Program-made: the position numbers and the translations under genes | Notes under the pieces: generated by a model | The model's database searches: none | Told to the model about the DNA's origin: nothing | The model's input: only the letters and a program-made list of their open reading frames with translations | Source: Selenomonas sp. | GTDB lineage: Bacteria > Bacillota > Negativicutes > Selenomonadales > Selenomonadaceae | Assembly (NCBI RefSeq): GCF_022771645.1 | Contig: NZ_JALFCU010000090.1 | Coordinates: forward strand, 1-31,867 | Reading direction: 5' to 3' | Length of the DNA stretch: 31,867 bases | Shown here: positions 21,514-29,013 of the stretch, one piece after another | Layout: each line of letters begins with the position of its first letter | Position numbering within the stretch: position 1 is the first letter of the stretch

Positions 21514-22794
21514 ATGAAGAAAACTCTCGTTTCCGCACTCACGACGGCGCTCGTTGTCGGCGCTGCATCCACGACGTTCGCTGCCGCGAACCCGTTCTCC
21601 GATGTCCCGGCCGACCACTGGGCGTATGATGCTGTCTCGCAGCTCGCTGCCGACGGCGTCATCGAAGGCTACGGCGACACGACGTTCCAGGGCGACAAGA
21701 ACATCACGCGCTATGAGATGGCGCAGATGGTCGCGAAGGCCATGGCGAAGACGGACGTCTCCGCTGCCGACAAAGCGATGATCGACAAGCTCGCTGCCGA
21801 GTTCGCTGACGAGCTCAACAACCTCGGCGTCCGCGTCTCGAACCTCGAGAAGCATGCCGACATGGTCAAGTGGAACGGCGAACTCCGTTACCGCTATTGG
21901 AACCAGCAGGTGAAAGATGACAACACGTCGGACAAGACGGGCACGGACAAGCTCCTGTTCCGCCTGAAGCCGACGGCTGAAGTCAATGACCACTGGGATG
22001 TCCATGCACAGCTCGATGCTACGACGGATGTGTCGACAGATGAGAGCGGCAATGTTTCGCTCGCACGTGCTTGGGCACAGGGCAACTACAAGAACTTCAC
22101 GGTCAAGCTCGGCAAGCAGGATCTCTTCTCCACGGCTGACCAGGGCCTCACGTTTGATGATTCGTTCTCTGGCGCACAGGTCATTGTTGGCAACCAGCTG
22201 AAGGCGACGCTCGAAGCTGGCCGCGTGGACCTCGGTGACGATCGTGCCGTTGCGAGCGACGAGTTCAACAAAGTGGTTGACAAGGCGAGCTACCAGGGCA
22301 TCGAGCTCAACTACGCTCCTGCGAAGCTCACGCTCGGCGCTGGCTATCGTCATTTCAGCTCCGCTGACTTCAAGAACGTCACGGGCTATGATACGGACAC
22401 GACGCCGACGGCGGACGATGCAGACATCTGGTCCCTCGGCGCTGGCTACAACTTCGATGGCAACTGGGCACTCGCGGGCTCCTTTGCGAAGAACGCGGCG
22501 GCTGACAAGTTCCGTACGTCCCACAATGTCCAGCTCTCCTACAAGGGCGCGGACAAGGCCAACAAGGGCACGTGGGGTGCTTATGCTGCATACCGCTACC
22601 TCGGCCAGAACGTCTCCTTCTTCCCGACGTATGACACGGCGCGCAGCACGAATGTCAAGGGTTGGGAAGTCGGTGCCGATTACGCTCCGTTCACGAACGT
22701 CTACACGGCCATCAGCTACTTCAATGGCAAGAACATCGGCGACAAGGCGAATGACGACAACGTCCTCTTCGGCCGCGTCAGCTTCTTCTTCTGA
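21514..22794 (+). CDS. SLH-domain outer-membrane porin, OmpM type
   Basis: A major outer-membrane protein of Negativicutes (426 aa). A signal peptide (about 1-24, ending Ala-Ala) is followed by one S-layer homology domain ('NPFSDVPADHWAYDAVSQLA', 'GYGDTTFQGDKNITRYEMAQ', about 26-85). SLH domains bind polyaminated peptidoglycan and so tether the outer membrane. A short coiled segment leads into a porin-like beta-barrel ('GELRYRYWN', 'LFSTADQGLTFDDSFSGAQV') ending 'LFGRVSFFF', with the C-terminal aromatic residue of barrel proteins. ATG 21514 has AGGAGG 8 nt upstream. Codon use is less GC-extreme than its neighbours, as expected for a highly expressed gene. Monocistronic, with a strong terminator. 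Confidence 0.95.
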   Translation: MKKTLVSALTTALVVGAASTTFAAANPFSDVPADHWAYDAVSQLAADGVIEGYGDTTFQGDKNITRYEMAQMVAKAMAKTDVSAADKAMIDKLAAEFADELNNLGVRVSNLEKHADMVKWNGELRYRYWNQQVKDDNTSDKTGTDKLLFRLKPTAEVNDHWDVHAQLDATTDVSTDESGNVSLARAWAQGNYKNFTVKLGKQDLFSTADQGLTFDDSFSGAQVIVGNQLKATLEAGRVDLGDDRAVASDEFNKVVDKASYQGIELNYAPAKLTLGAGYRHFSSADFKNVTGYDTDTTPTADDADIWSLGAGYNFDGNWALAGSFAKNAAADKFRTSHNVQLSYKGADKANKGTWGAYAAYRYLGQNVSFFPTYDTARSTNVKGWEVGADYAPFTNVYTAISYFNGKNIGDKANDDNVLFGRVSFFF

Positions 22795-22834
22795 TTGAAG
22801 CAAAACGTACAACCTTTCCGCTTCTGCGGAATCA

Positions 22835-22866
22835 AAAGGGCGCTCCCGCGCGGGAGCGCCTTTTTC
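22835..22866 (+). terminator. Terminator of ompM
   Basis: A 9-bp GC stem (22839-22847 with 22852-22860) extended by A-T pairs, with a GCGC loop, followed by TTTTT. Confidence 0.9.
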
Positions 22867-22969
22867 GTGCGCGGATTTTTCTCGCGCAGGCAGGAATCCG
22901 CCGCGTGAAACGCGAATCTCTCCTTAACGAATGCTTTTGGGAAATCTCATGGGAAAGGAGACCTCCTTT

Positions 22970-24940
22970 ATGAAGATCCGGCAGAAATTTTTCGTGCTCT
23001 CCGGGCTCGTCGGCGTCATCATCGCCGTCATGTCGTGCGTCGGCTACTACACGGCCTACACGAACCTCGAGCGCAGCGTCGAGGGCGAGCTCTCGGCGAC
23101 CGTCGGCGCGGAGGCGCAGGGGCTCGACGGATGGATCCATGGCAAGGCGAACTACGCCGTCGCTGCCGCCACGATCATGCCGAGCGTCGGCAACAAAGGG
23201 GCGGTCCCGCAGATGCAGGAGCTCCTGAAGATGGTCGCGAGCGACAAGGAAGTCGTCGGCCTCGTCAACGCGACGGAGACCGGCACATTCGTCTCGGCGA
23301 AGAAGGACAACACGGGCAAGGTCAACCCGCAGGAGCGCGGCTGGTACAAGCAGGCGAAAGCCGCGAACGGCAAGCTTTCCTTCACCGAGGTCTACAAGGA
23401 CTCGACGAACGGCAAGCTCGTCGTCACGGCCGCCATGCCGTATGACGCCGACGGCAAATTCGCCGGCGCCATCTGCGAAGACATCGAGCTCGGCACGCTC
23501 GAGACCGCCGTCGGAAACCTGAAGTACCACGGCGAAGGCAAAGGCCTCCTGATCAGCCCGAAAGGCAACATCATCGCCTCGACGGACGAAAACGAGAACA
23601 TGAAGCCCGTCAGCGACAACGCCGCGCTCGCCGCGCATTTCGACGAAATGGTGCAGAAGGGCGAAGGCTATTTCTCGCTTGACACGCCGGAGGGCAAAAA
23701 AGTCCTCGCGTATCAGACCATCCCGACGACGGGCTGGATCATGGGCATCTCCGTGCCGGAGGACGTCGTCTTCGCGTCGCTCACGCGGCTGAAAATCACA
23801 TACGCCATCCTCACGCTCCTCGGCATTCTCATCGCCGTCGCGGCCTCGCTGAAATTCGCCGACAGCCTCTCAACGCGCCTCGAGCGCATCCGCGAGCATG
23901 CGAACGAATTCGCGCAGGGCAACCTCGCGCAGGAGCCCATCGTCATCGACACGCAGGACGAGACGGGCGACCTCGCCGCTGCCTTCAACACGATGGGCGA
24001 AAAGCTCCGCAGCCTCATTTCCGACATCGCGAAGACGTCCGAGCAGGTCGCGGCCGCCTCGGAGGAGCTCACGGCGAACGCGCACCAGTCCGCCGAGGCC
24101 TCGACGCACGTCGCGCAGACCGTCAGCACGGTGTCGGACAGCATGAACGAGCAGACGCACAACGTCGAGCAGACGAAGGACGAAGTCGACGGCGTCTACA
24201 CGAACATCGCGACCGTCACGGACAAGACGAAAGCCATCGAGACGACGTCCGAGCAGACGGCCGCCGCCGCGCAGGAAGGATCGCGGCTCATGGAGAACGC
24301 CATCGGCCGCATGGAAGCCATCGAGACGTCCGTCAAAACATTCTCAGACGTCGTGCAGAAGCTCGGCGCGAGCTCGCAGGAGATCGGCGCCATTGTCGAG
24401 ACCATCAGCGCCATCGCCGAGCAGACGAACCTCCTCGCGCTCAACGCCGCCATCGAGGCCGCGCGCGCCGGCGAACACGGCCGCGGCTTCTCCGTCGTCG
24501 CCGACGAAGTCCGCAAGCTCGCCGAAGAGTCGCAGAACTCCGCCGAAGAGATCCGCACGCGCATCGCGGCTATCCAGAACGACACCGACAGCACCGTGCG
24601 CGCCATCGAGCAGGGCACGCAGGACGTCGCCGAAGGCACGCAGGCCGTCCGCAGCGTCAGCACCCAGTTCCAGAGCATCCTCGACCAGGTCCACGCCATG
24701 AGCGACGAGATGCAGGGCATCGCGGACTCCGTCCGCACCCTCGAAGCCGGCGCCGACCGCATCGTCACCGCCGTCGACGGCATCCAGAAAATCAGCAACA
24801 CCACGGAAGACAGCACCCGCTCCATCTCCGCCGCCACCGAAGAACAAAGCGCCTCGACCGAAGAAATCGCCGCCGCCTCCCAGACCCTCGCCCAGATGGC
24901 CGAAGACCTGCAGAAAGCGACGAACCAGTTCAAGCTGTAA
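22970..24940 (+). CDS. Methyl-accepting chemotaxis protein with Cache sensor
   Basis: A membrane chemoreceptor of 656 aa. The first membrane helix is at about 7-30. The extracytoplasmic domain (about 35-270) looks like a double Cache domain ('NPQERGWYKQAKAANGKLSF', 'VVTAAMPYDADGKFAGAICE'), likely to bind a small ligand that cannot be predicted. The second helix is at about 272-295 and HAMP at 295-348. The signalling domain has the canonical tip 'ISAIAEQTNLLALNAAIEAA' and 'GRGFSVVADEVRKLAEES' (about 470-520). ATG 22970 is chosen over an upstream in-frame start at 22931 because it opens directly on the first helix. The ribosome site is embedded in AAAGGAG-AC-CTCCTTT, a palindrome that could limit translation. 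No che genes are adjacent. Confidence 0.94.
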   Translation: MKIRQKFFVLSGLVGVIIAVMSCVGYYTAYTNLERSVEGELSATVGAEAQGLDGWIHGKANYAVAAATIMPSVGNKGAVPQMQELLKMVASDKEVVGLVNATETGTFVSAKKDNTGKVNPQERGWYKQAKAANGKLSFTEVYKDSTNGKLVVTAAMPYDADGKFAGAICEDIELGTLETAVGNLKYHGEGKGLLISPKGNIIASTDENENMKPVSDNAALAAHFDEMVQKGEGYFSLDTPEGKKVLAYQTIPTTGWIMGISVPEDVVFASLTRLKITYAILTLLGILIAVAASLKFADSLSTRLERIREHANEFAQGNLAQEPIVIDTQDETGDLAAAFNTMGEKLRSLISDIAKTSEQVAAASEELTANAHQSAEASTHVAQTVSTVSDSMNEQTHNVEQTKDEVDGVYTNIATVTDKTKAIETTSEQTAAAAQEGSRLMENAIGRMEAIETSVKTFSDVVQKLGASSQEIGAIVETISAIAEQTNLLALNAAIEAARAGEHGRGFSVVADEVRKLAEESQNSAEEIRTRIAAIQNDTDSTVRAIEQGTQDVAEGTQAVRSVSTQFQSILDQVHAMSDEMQGIADSVRTLEAGADRIVTAVDGIQKISNTTEDSTRSISAATEEQSASTEEIAAASQTLAQMAEDLQKATNQFKL

Positions 24941-24977
24941 CGGGCGCACGCGTTTCAAAAAATTCCACATACACCGA

Positions 24978-25010
24978 GAGGCCGCAGCCCGCAAAAGCTA
25001 CGGCCTCTTT
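24978..25010 (+). terminator. Terminator of the chemoreceptor gene
   Basis: An 11-bp stem with one mismatch (24978-24988 with 24997-25007) and an 8-nt loop, followed by TTT. The T-run is short. Confidence 0.6.
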
Positions 25011-25046
25011 GCATTCTCAGATCGCGCATACAGCATCAGGAAATGA

Positions 25047-25104
25047 GCGTCGACGCTCAAAACTGCGTTCAAAATGAAAGTTTTAGGCGTGGACGCTCAA
25101 AACT
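25047..25104 (+). promoter_or_regulatory. Two direct repeats upstream of the TPR gene promoter
   Basis: GCGTCGACGCTCAAAACT (25047-25064) and GCGTGGACGCTCAAAACT (25087-25104) match at 17 of 18 positions and start exactly 40 bp apart, close to four helical turns. The second ends 8 bp before the -35. The first lies in a perfect 14-bp palindrome (25045-25058). This is the geometry of tandem activator sites; the regulator is unknown. Confidence 0.55.
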
Positions 25105-25112
25105 TTTCACGC

Positions 25113-25141
25113 TTGCACAGAGTATCGTTTCACGATAAAAT
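25113..25141 (+). promoter_or_regulatory. Sigma-70-type promoter of the TPR gene
   Basis: TTGCAC (25113-25118), a 17-bp spacer and TAAAAT (25136-25141). The start would be near 25148, about 35 nt before ATG 25183. Confidence 0.7.
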
Positions 25142-25182
25142 AAAGGGAAAGACGAAAGAGAATATGCCTGATAGGAGGCAAG

Positions 25183-26589
25183 ATGCATATGGGAAAACGA
25201 ATCGTAGCAATCATGCTTTCTATATTGTTTTGCATTGTAGAAACGGCAAGCGCAGAAATGAAAGACTTCCATGGTACGGGCGAATATACGATGAGCAAGT
25301 ATGAGACGCCAGCCGTCGCGGAAGAACGTGCCATCCAAGAAGCGGAACGCGATGCGCTCGAGCAAGCGGGCGTGTACGTTGAGAGCTACACGAAAACCGA
25401 GAATATGCAGGTGAAGAAAGACACCATCACCGTCCTCACGAATGGCATCCTCAAAATCACGAAACGTGACATCACGACGACCACGACACCGACTGGAGAG
25501 ATCCGCTTCAAGGCAGAAATCACAGCATCGATTGACACGGACGACATCAATAAGAATTTGAAAGATACGGCTGCGATGGAGAAGCTGCAGGAGAAATATG
25601 ATGCGTTGCAGGAAGAATATCAGAAACAGGCAGATGAATTAAAACAGGCACAAAAGACGGTTTCGTCTCGCGTCGTAAAAGATGCCGTGAAAAGACACCA
25701 AAAGCAAAATATGATAGACAACCAAATAAAAAATATTTTGGATAAAAATATATGGACGGAAGAGACGTATAACCCCTCGCTGGCGCTTGAAGAATTAAAC
25801 AAACTCTTTGAAGTTGACTCGTCTTATGCGCACCTTTATTGGAGTCGCGCTTTAGTGGAGAGAGAACTCAAGGCATATAGTGATGCGATTCAAGATTATA
25901 CAATGGCTATAAACCTGTCTTTAGATAATCCATTCACTTCGTATTGTTATTTGTTTGACCGTGCGAAGGTTTATGGAAAAGTGCATTCCTATGCAAAGGC
26001 GGTAAAAGATTATTCGCAATACATTGAAAAATATCCGAAGGATTGGAAGGCGTATCGGTTTCGTGGATGGGCATATTACTCTCTGGATCAATATGACAAC
26101 GCAATAGCGGATGCTGAAGCTGGGATGGCAGCATATTCTCAAATGTTGGGAGAGGAAAGAGAAATTGCTCCGGCAGATACGCAACTGCTTTTCTGGACGA
26201 ATGAACAACTGTTAGCGGATTATCATGTCTTGAAAGCCGATTCCTTGCAGGCACAGGGAAAATATCAAGAGGCCATTGAGTGGTACACGAAATCCATCGA
26301 GCTCAATCCGAAAAATCCGAATTACTATTTCGCGCGTGCATGGACTGAGGGCATATCGAATGACTACGTCAGCGCCATTTCGGATTACAAGATGTATCTG
26401 AAATACGATCCGGAGGATCAGGAAGGCCGCACGGAGGCGGCATACACTGACATCAGTTTCGCGTACGCCGTCCTGACGCAGTATGAGAAATCCATCGAGT
26501 ACGCAGATAAGGCGCTGGCATTGAATCCCAACAACAAGGACGCGCAGCTTTGGAAGAAGAAATCGCTGGAAGCGTTAGGTCGTTGGTGA
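25183..26589 (+). CDS. Secreted TPR-repeat protein with LPP20/FlgT-like N-domain
   Basis: A 468-aa exported protein. A signal peptide (about 1-24, 'SILFCIVETASA') is followed by a domain (about 25-120; 'AVAEERAIQEAERDALEQAG', 'TVLTNGILKITKR') that recalls the LPP20/FlgT N-terminal fold. A coiled coil (about 125-165) and a run of TPRs (about 200-465) such as 'LYWSRALVERELKAYSDAIQ' and 'YQEAIEWYTKSIELNPKNPN' follow. TPRs are protein-interaction scaffolds; the partners and process are unknown. AGGAGG lies 4 nt before ATG 25183 and 10 nt before ATG 25189, so either may be used. The middle (about 25600-26250) is far more A/T-rich than the flanking genes, suggesting horizontal origin of that part. 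Confidence 0.8.
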   Translation: MHMGKRIVAIMLSILFCIVETASAEMKDFHGTGEYTMSKYETPAVAEERAIQEAERDALEQAGVYVESYTKTENMQVKKDTITVLTNGILKITKRDITTTTTPTGEIRFKAEITASIDTDDINKNLKDTAAMEKLQEKYDALQEEYQKQADELKQAQKTVSSRVVKDAVKRHQKQNMIDNQIKNILDKNIWTEETYNPSLALEELNKLFEVDSSYAHLYWSRALVERELKAYSDAIQDYTMAINLSLDNPFTSYCYLFDRAKVYGKVHSYAKAVKDYSQYIEKYPKDWKAYRFRGWAYYSLDQYDNAIADAEAGMAAYSQMLGEEREIAPADTQLLFWTNEQLLADYHVLKADSLQAQGKYQEAIEWYTKSIELNPKNPNYYFARAWTEGISNDYVSAISDYKMYLKYDPEDQEGRTEAAYTDISFAYAVLTQYEKSIEYADKALALNPNNKDAQLWKKKSLEALGRW

Positions 26590-26610
26590 TGCGTGTGGAG
26601 GTGGAACATC

Positions 26611-26883
26611 ATGATGTATCCGTTCTTGACGCTCGATGACGAGACGGAAATCACGCATTCGGAAATGTTGCCCGACCATCGGGTCAAAGTCTATGTGGAG
26701 AAACCAGACGAGACGGATGGCTTTCATCACATGGTATGTTATCTGCCGTCGTATGACGTTGCGGATGTTGCGGGCTTTACGAAAGACGAAGTCCACCATT
26801 ATCTCGACATCATCCGTTCGACAGCACATCTGATGATCGAGTTTTCACAGGAAGGCGGTTTCGAGCATGCCGCAAATTTTTAA
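26611..26883 (+). CDS. Small protein of unknown function paired with a DUF4160 gene
   Basis: A 90-aa acidic cytoplasmic protein ('YPFLTLDDETEITHSEMLPD', 'FHHMVCYLPSYDVADVAGFT', 'TAHLMIEFSQEGGFEHAANF'). No named family was recognised, although similar proteins precede DUF4160 genes in other Firmicutes, from memory. ATG 26611 has GGAGGTGG about 6 nt upstream; ATG 26614 is an alternative. It overlaps the DUF4160 gene by 17 bp, so the two are translationally coupled. A stable pair of small proteins, one DUF4160, suggests a toxin-antitoxin-like module, but this is inference. Confidence 0.7.
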   Translation: MMYPFLTLDDETEITHSEMLPDHRVKVYVEKPDETDGFHHMVCYLPSYDVADVAGFTKDEVHHYLDIIRSTAHLMIEFSQEGGFEHAANF

Positions 26884-27145
26884 GATTGGCTCGTACTGGG
26901 TGTATTTCTGGTCGAACGAAAACGATCCGCTCGAACCTGTGCACGTTCATGTCGCAAAAGGACGGCCGATTGCGGACGGGACCAAGATTTGGATCACGAG
27001 CGCGGGCAAGTGCTTGCTTTGTCATAATCATTCACAGATTCCGTCCAAATTGTTGCGCAACATCATGCGCATCATTGAAGCGCGAAGCGAAGATGTCATT
27101 GCGAAGTGGCAGGCGCATTTCGGAGAAATTTCGTATTATTGCTGA
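26867..27145 (+). CDS. DUF4160 family protein
   Basis: A 92-aa protein with the DUF4160 pattern: 'FKIGSYWVYFWSNENDPLEP' then 'VHVHVAKGRPIADGTKIWI', with the paired histidines of the family, and a helical C-terminus 'LRNIMRIIEARSEDVIAKWQ'. The function of DUF4160 is not established; members often sit in two-gene cassettes with another small gene. It overlaps the upstream partner by 17 bp and is 13 bp from the RpiB-like gene, so all three are probably on one transcript. Confidence 0.85.
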   Translation: MPQIFKIGSYWVYFWSNENDPLEPVHVHVAKGRPIADGTKIWITSAGKCLLCHNHSQIPSKLLRNIMRIIEARSEDVIAKWQAHFGEISYYC

Positions 27146-27158
27146 GGAGGCACACATC

Positions 27159-27620
27159 ATGAAAATCGCTATGGCCAACGATCATGCCGGGACGGCGCTG
27201 AAGAAGGCAATCAAGGCGTATCTTGAGGCCGAGGGGCAAGAGGTGCAGGATTTTGGAACGTACGACGAGGAGAGCTGCGACCTGTCGGATTTCGTCTATC
27301 CGGCGGCGCTCGCGGTCGCGAAGGGCGAATGCGACCGCGGCGTGTTCGTCGACGGCGTCGGCTATGGCAGCGCGATGATCGCGAACAAAGTGAACGGCAT
27401 CTACGCCGTCGTCTGCCAGGACCCGTTCTGCGCACAGCTCGCCCGCCAGCACAACGACAGCAACGTCCTCTGCCTCGGCGGCAAGATCATCGGCGGCGCG
27501 ATCGCCATGGAGATCGTCAAGACCTGGATGCACACCGACCCCTTGACGGCGGAAAAATATCAGCGCCGCATCCAGAAAGTACAGGCCATCAACGACAAAT
27601 GCTGCGTACCGGTGAAATAA
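27159..27620 (+). CDS. RpiB/LacAB-family sugar-phosphate isomerase, Cys-to-Asp variant
   Basis: A 153-aa protein of the RpiB/LacA/LacB family, which interconverts aldose and ketose phosphates (ribose-5-phosphate to ribulose-5-phosphate in RpiB). 'IAMANDHAGTALK' (3-15), 'GSAMIANKVNGIYAVVC' (70-86) and 'ARQHNDSNVLCLGGKIIGG' (95-113) are clear RpiB elements. The loop that in E. coli RpiB carries the catalytic Cys (Ile-Cys-Gly-Thr-Gly) here reads Val-Asp65-Gly-Val-Gly. LacA-type proteins also have Asp there, so the substrate may not be ribose-5-phosphate. ATG 27159 has GAGGAGG 8 nt upstream; longer in-frame starts overlap the DUF4160 gene and are rejected. A very strong terminator follows. Confidence 0.85.
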   Translation: MKIAMANDHAGTALKKAIKAYLEAEGQEVQDFGTYDEESCDLSDFVYPAALAVAKGECDRGVFVDGVGYGSAMIANKVNGIYAVVCQDPFCAQLARQHNDSNVLCLGGKIIGGAIAMEIVKTWMHTDPLTAEKYQRRIQKVQAINDKCCVPVK

Positions 27621-27636
27621 ACGGCGGAACGACTGA

Positions 27637-27680
27637 AAAAGCTGCACCTTCGGAAACAGTCCGAGGGTGCAGCTTTTTCG
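27637..27680. terminator. Bidirectional terminator between rpiB-like and alcohol dehydrogenase genes
   Basis: A 19-bp stem with one G-T pair (27637-27655 with 27661-27679) and an AACAG loop, with A5/T5 flanks on both sides. It serves the two convergent genes. Confidence 0.95.
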
Positions 27681-27690
27681 TGCGCGGTTT

Positions 27691-28836
27691 TCAAAGTGCC
27701 TGCTGGTAGAGCGCGAGGATGTCTTTCTTTGTCGTCGTGCGCGGGTTCACGGCGATGTTGCCGCTCTTCATGGCGTCGTCCGACATGACGTCGAACTTGT
27801 CGGATTTCACGCCGACGTCGGCGAGGGAGGCGGGGATGCCGAGGTCGGCGTTGAGTTCTTTCAGGAGCTCGACGAGGTCCTGCGGCTCGAAGTATTCGCT
27901 GGCGGGGTTGAGCGCGACGTAGTTATAGATGTTTTTGTACTTTCCCGTGTCGGCGAGGCTGTTGAAGGCCATGACCGTTGGTAGCAGGATCGCGTTCGCG
28001 ACGCCGTGCGGGACATTGAAGTAGGCGCTGACGGGGTGGCTCATGGCGTGGACGTCGCCGAGGCGCGCCCAGGAGAACGCGATGCCGGCGAAGAGCGAGC
28101 CCGTGAGCATGCCGCTCGCGGCTTCGAGGTTCGTGCGGTTCGCGACGTAGGGGCGGAGGTTCTTGCCGATGAGCGCGAGCGCCTTCTCGGCCATGGCGTC
28201 GGAGAACGGCGAGGCGGCGCGGGAGATATACGCTTCGATGGCGTGGACCATGGCGTCGATGCCGCAGGCGGCGGCGATGCCCATGGGCGCGGTCGTGAGG
28301 AAATCGGGATCGAGGATCGCGGCCTTCGGGATGAGCTTCGCGTCAAAGACGGTGAGCTTGTAGTTCCGTGCGTGGTCGGTGATGACGGCGGCGGCCGTGA
28401 CCTCGGAGCCCGTGCCGGCCGTCGTCGGCAGGGCGATGAGCGGGATGGGTTCGCCGGGGACGGTGTTTGCGCCTTCGTAGTCCGTGATCTTGCCGCCGAA
28501 TCGCGCGACGACGGCGACGGCTTTCGCGACGTCCATCGGCGAGCCGCCGCCGAACGCGACGAGGAAGTCGGCGCCGCAGGCTTTGTACATCGCAGCGGCT
28601 TTCGCGACGGTGTCCGTCGACGGATTGCCCTCCGTCTCCGTGAAGGCGTCGGACGCGATGCCGGCAGCCGCGAGGAGATCGGCGCAATGCTTGACGTGCC
28701 CCATCTTCGTCAGATGCGGGCCGGAGATGATGAGCGCATGCGTGCCGCCGAGCTTCTTCGCGGCCTCGCCGAGCTGCTCGGCGGCGCCGCTGCCGACGAT
28801 GACGTCCTGGGGGACAGAAAAATGGAAAGGTTGCAT
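27691..28836 (-). CDS. Iron-containing alcohol dehydrogenase
   Basis: A 381-aa group III (Fe-ADH) dehydrogenase that reduces aldehydes or oxidises alcohols with NAD(P)H; the substrate could be a short-chain alcohol, a diol or hydroxybutyrate. The nucleotide loop 'GGGSPMD' (96-102) and the metal ligands Asp194, His198, His263 and His277 ('GIDAMVHAIEAY', 'DVHAMSHPVSAYFNVPHG') sit where FucO-type enzymes have them. Length is normal and no residue is missing. ATG 28836 has AAAGGAG 11 nt upstream. It is transcribed alone between a bidirectional terminator and a mini repeat element that occupies its upstream region (28901-28977). Confidence 0.93.
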   Translation of the reverse strand: MQPFHFSVPQDVIVGSGAAEQLGEAAKKLGGTHALIISGPHLTKMGHVKHCADLLAAAGIASDAFTETEGNPSTDTVAKAAAMYKACGADFLVAFGGGSPMDVAKAVAVVARFGGKITDYEGANTVPGEPIPLIALPTTAGTGSEVTAAAVITDHARNYKLTVFDAKLIPKAAILDPDFLTTAPMGIAAACGIDAMVHAIEAYISRAASPFSDAMAEKALALIGKNLRPYVANRTNLEAASGMLTGSLFAGIAFSWARLGDVHAMSHPVSAYFNVPHGVANAILLPTVMAFNSLADTGKYKNIYNYVALNPASEYFEPQDLVELLKELNADLGIPASLADVGVKSDKFDVMSDDAMKSGNIAVNPRTTTKKDILALYQQAL

Positions 28837-28900
28837 TTGGGGGAAGACTCCTTTCTTGGTAATTAGAAGATGAATTTGTTTGAATTCGTGAATATGAAGT

Positions 28901-28977
28901 ATCTGTTGCGAACGTATGCGTACAGCAGCCTTCCCCGTAGGGGAAGGCTGCTAGGTGAGTTACGTTCGGCAATGGAT
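28901..28977 (+). repeat. Minimal copy of the palindromic (MITE-like) element
   Basis: Only the outer inverted repeats (CTGTTGCGAACGTA on the left, CATTGCCGAACGTAA in the reverse complement of the right) and a single 13-bp GC hairpin (AGCAGCCTTCCCC/GGGGAAGGCTGCT, 28924-28952) remain. It looks like an internal deletion derivative, placed between the alcohol dehydrogenase start and the permease stop. Confidence 0.7.
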
Positions 28978-29013
28978 AGAAACAAATCGGATGTACAGAC
29001 CGTGTAACAAGTT

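Noticed and set aside
27052..27061. GTTGCGCAAC inside the DUF4160 gene
   Set aside because: No spacer between half-sites and wholly inside coding sequence; a chance palindrome.
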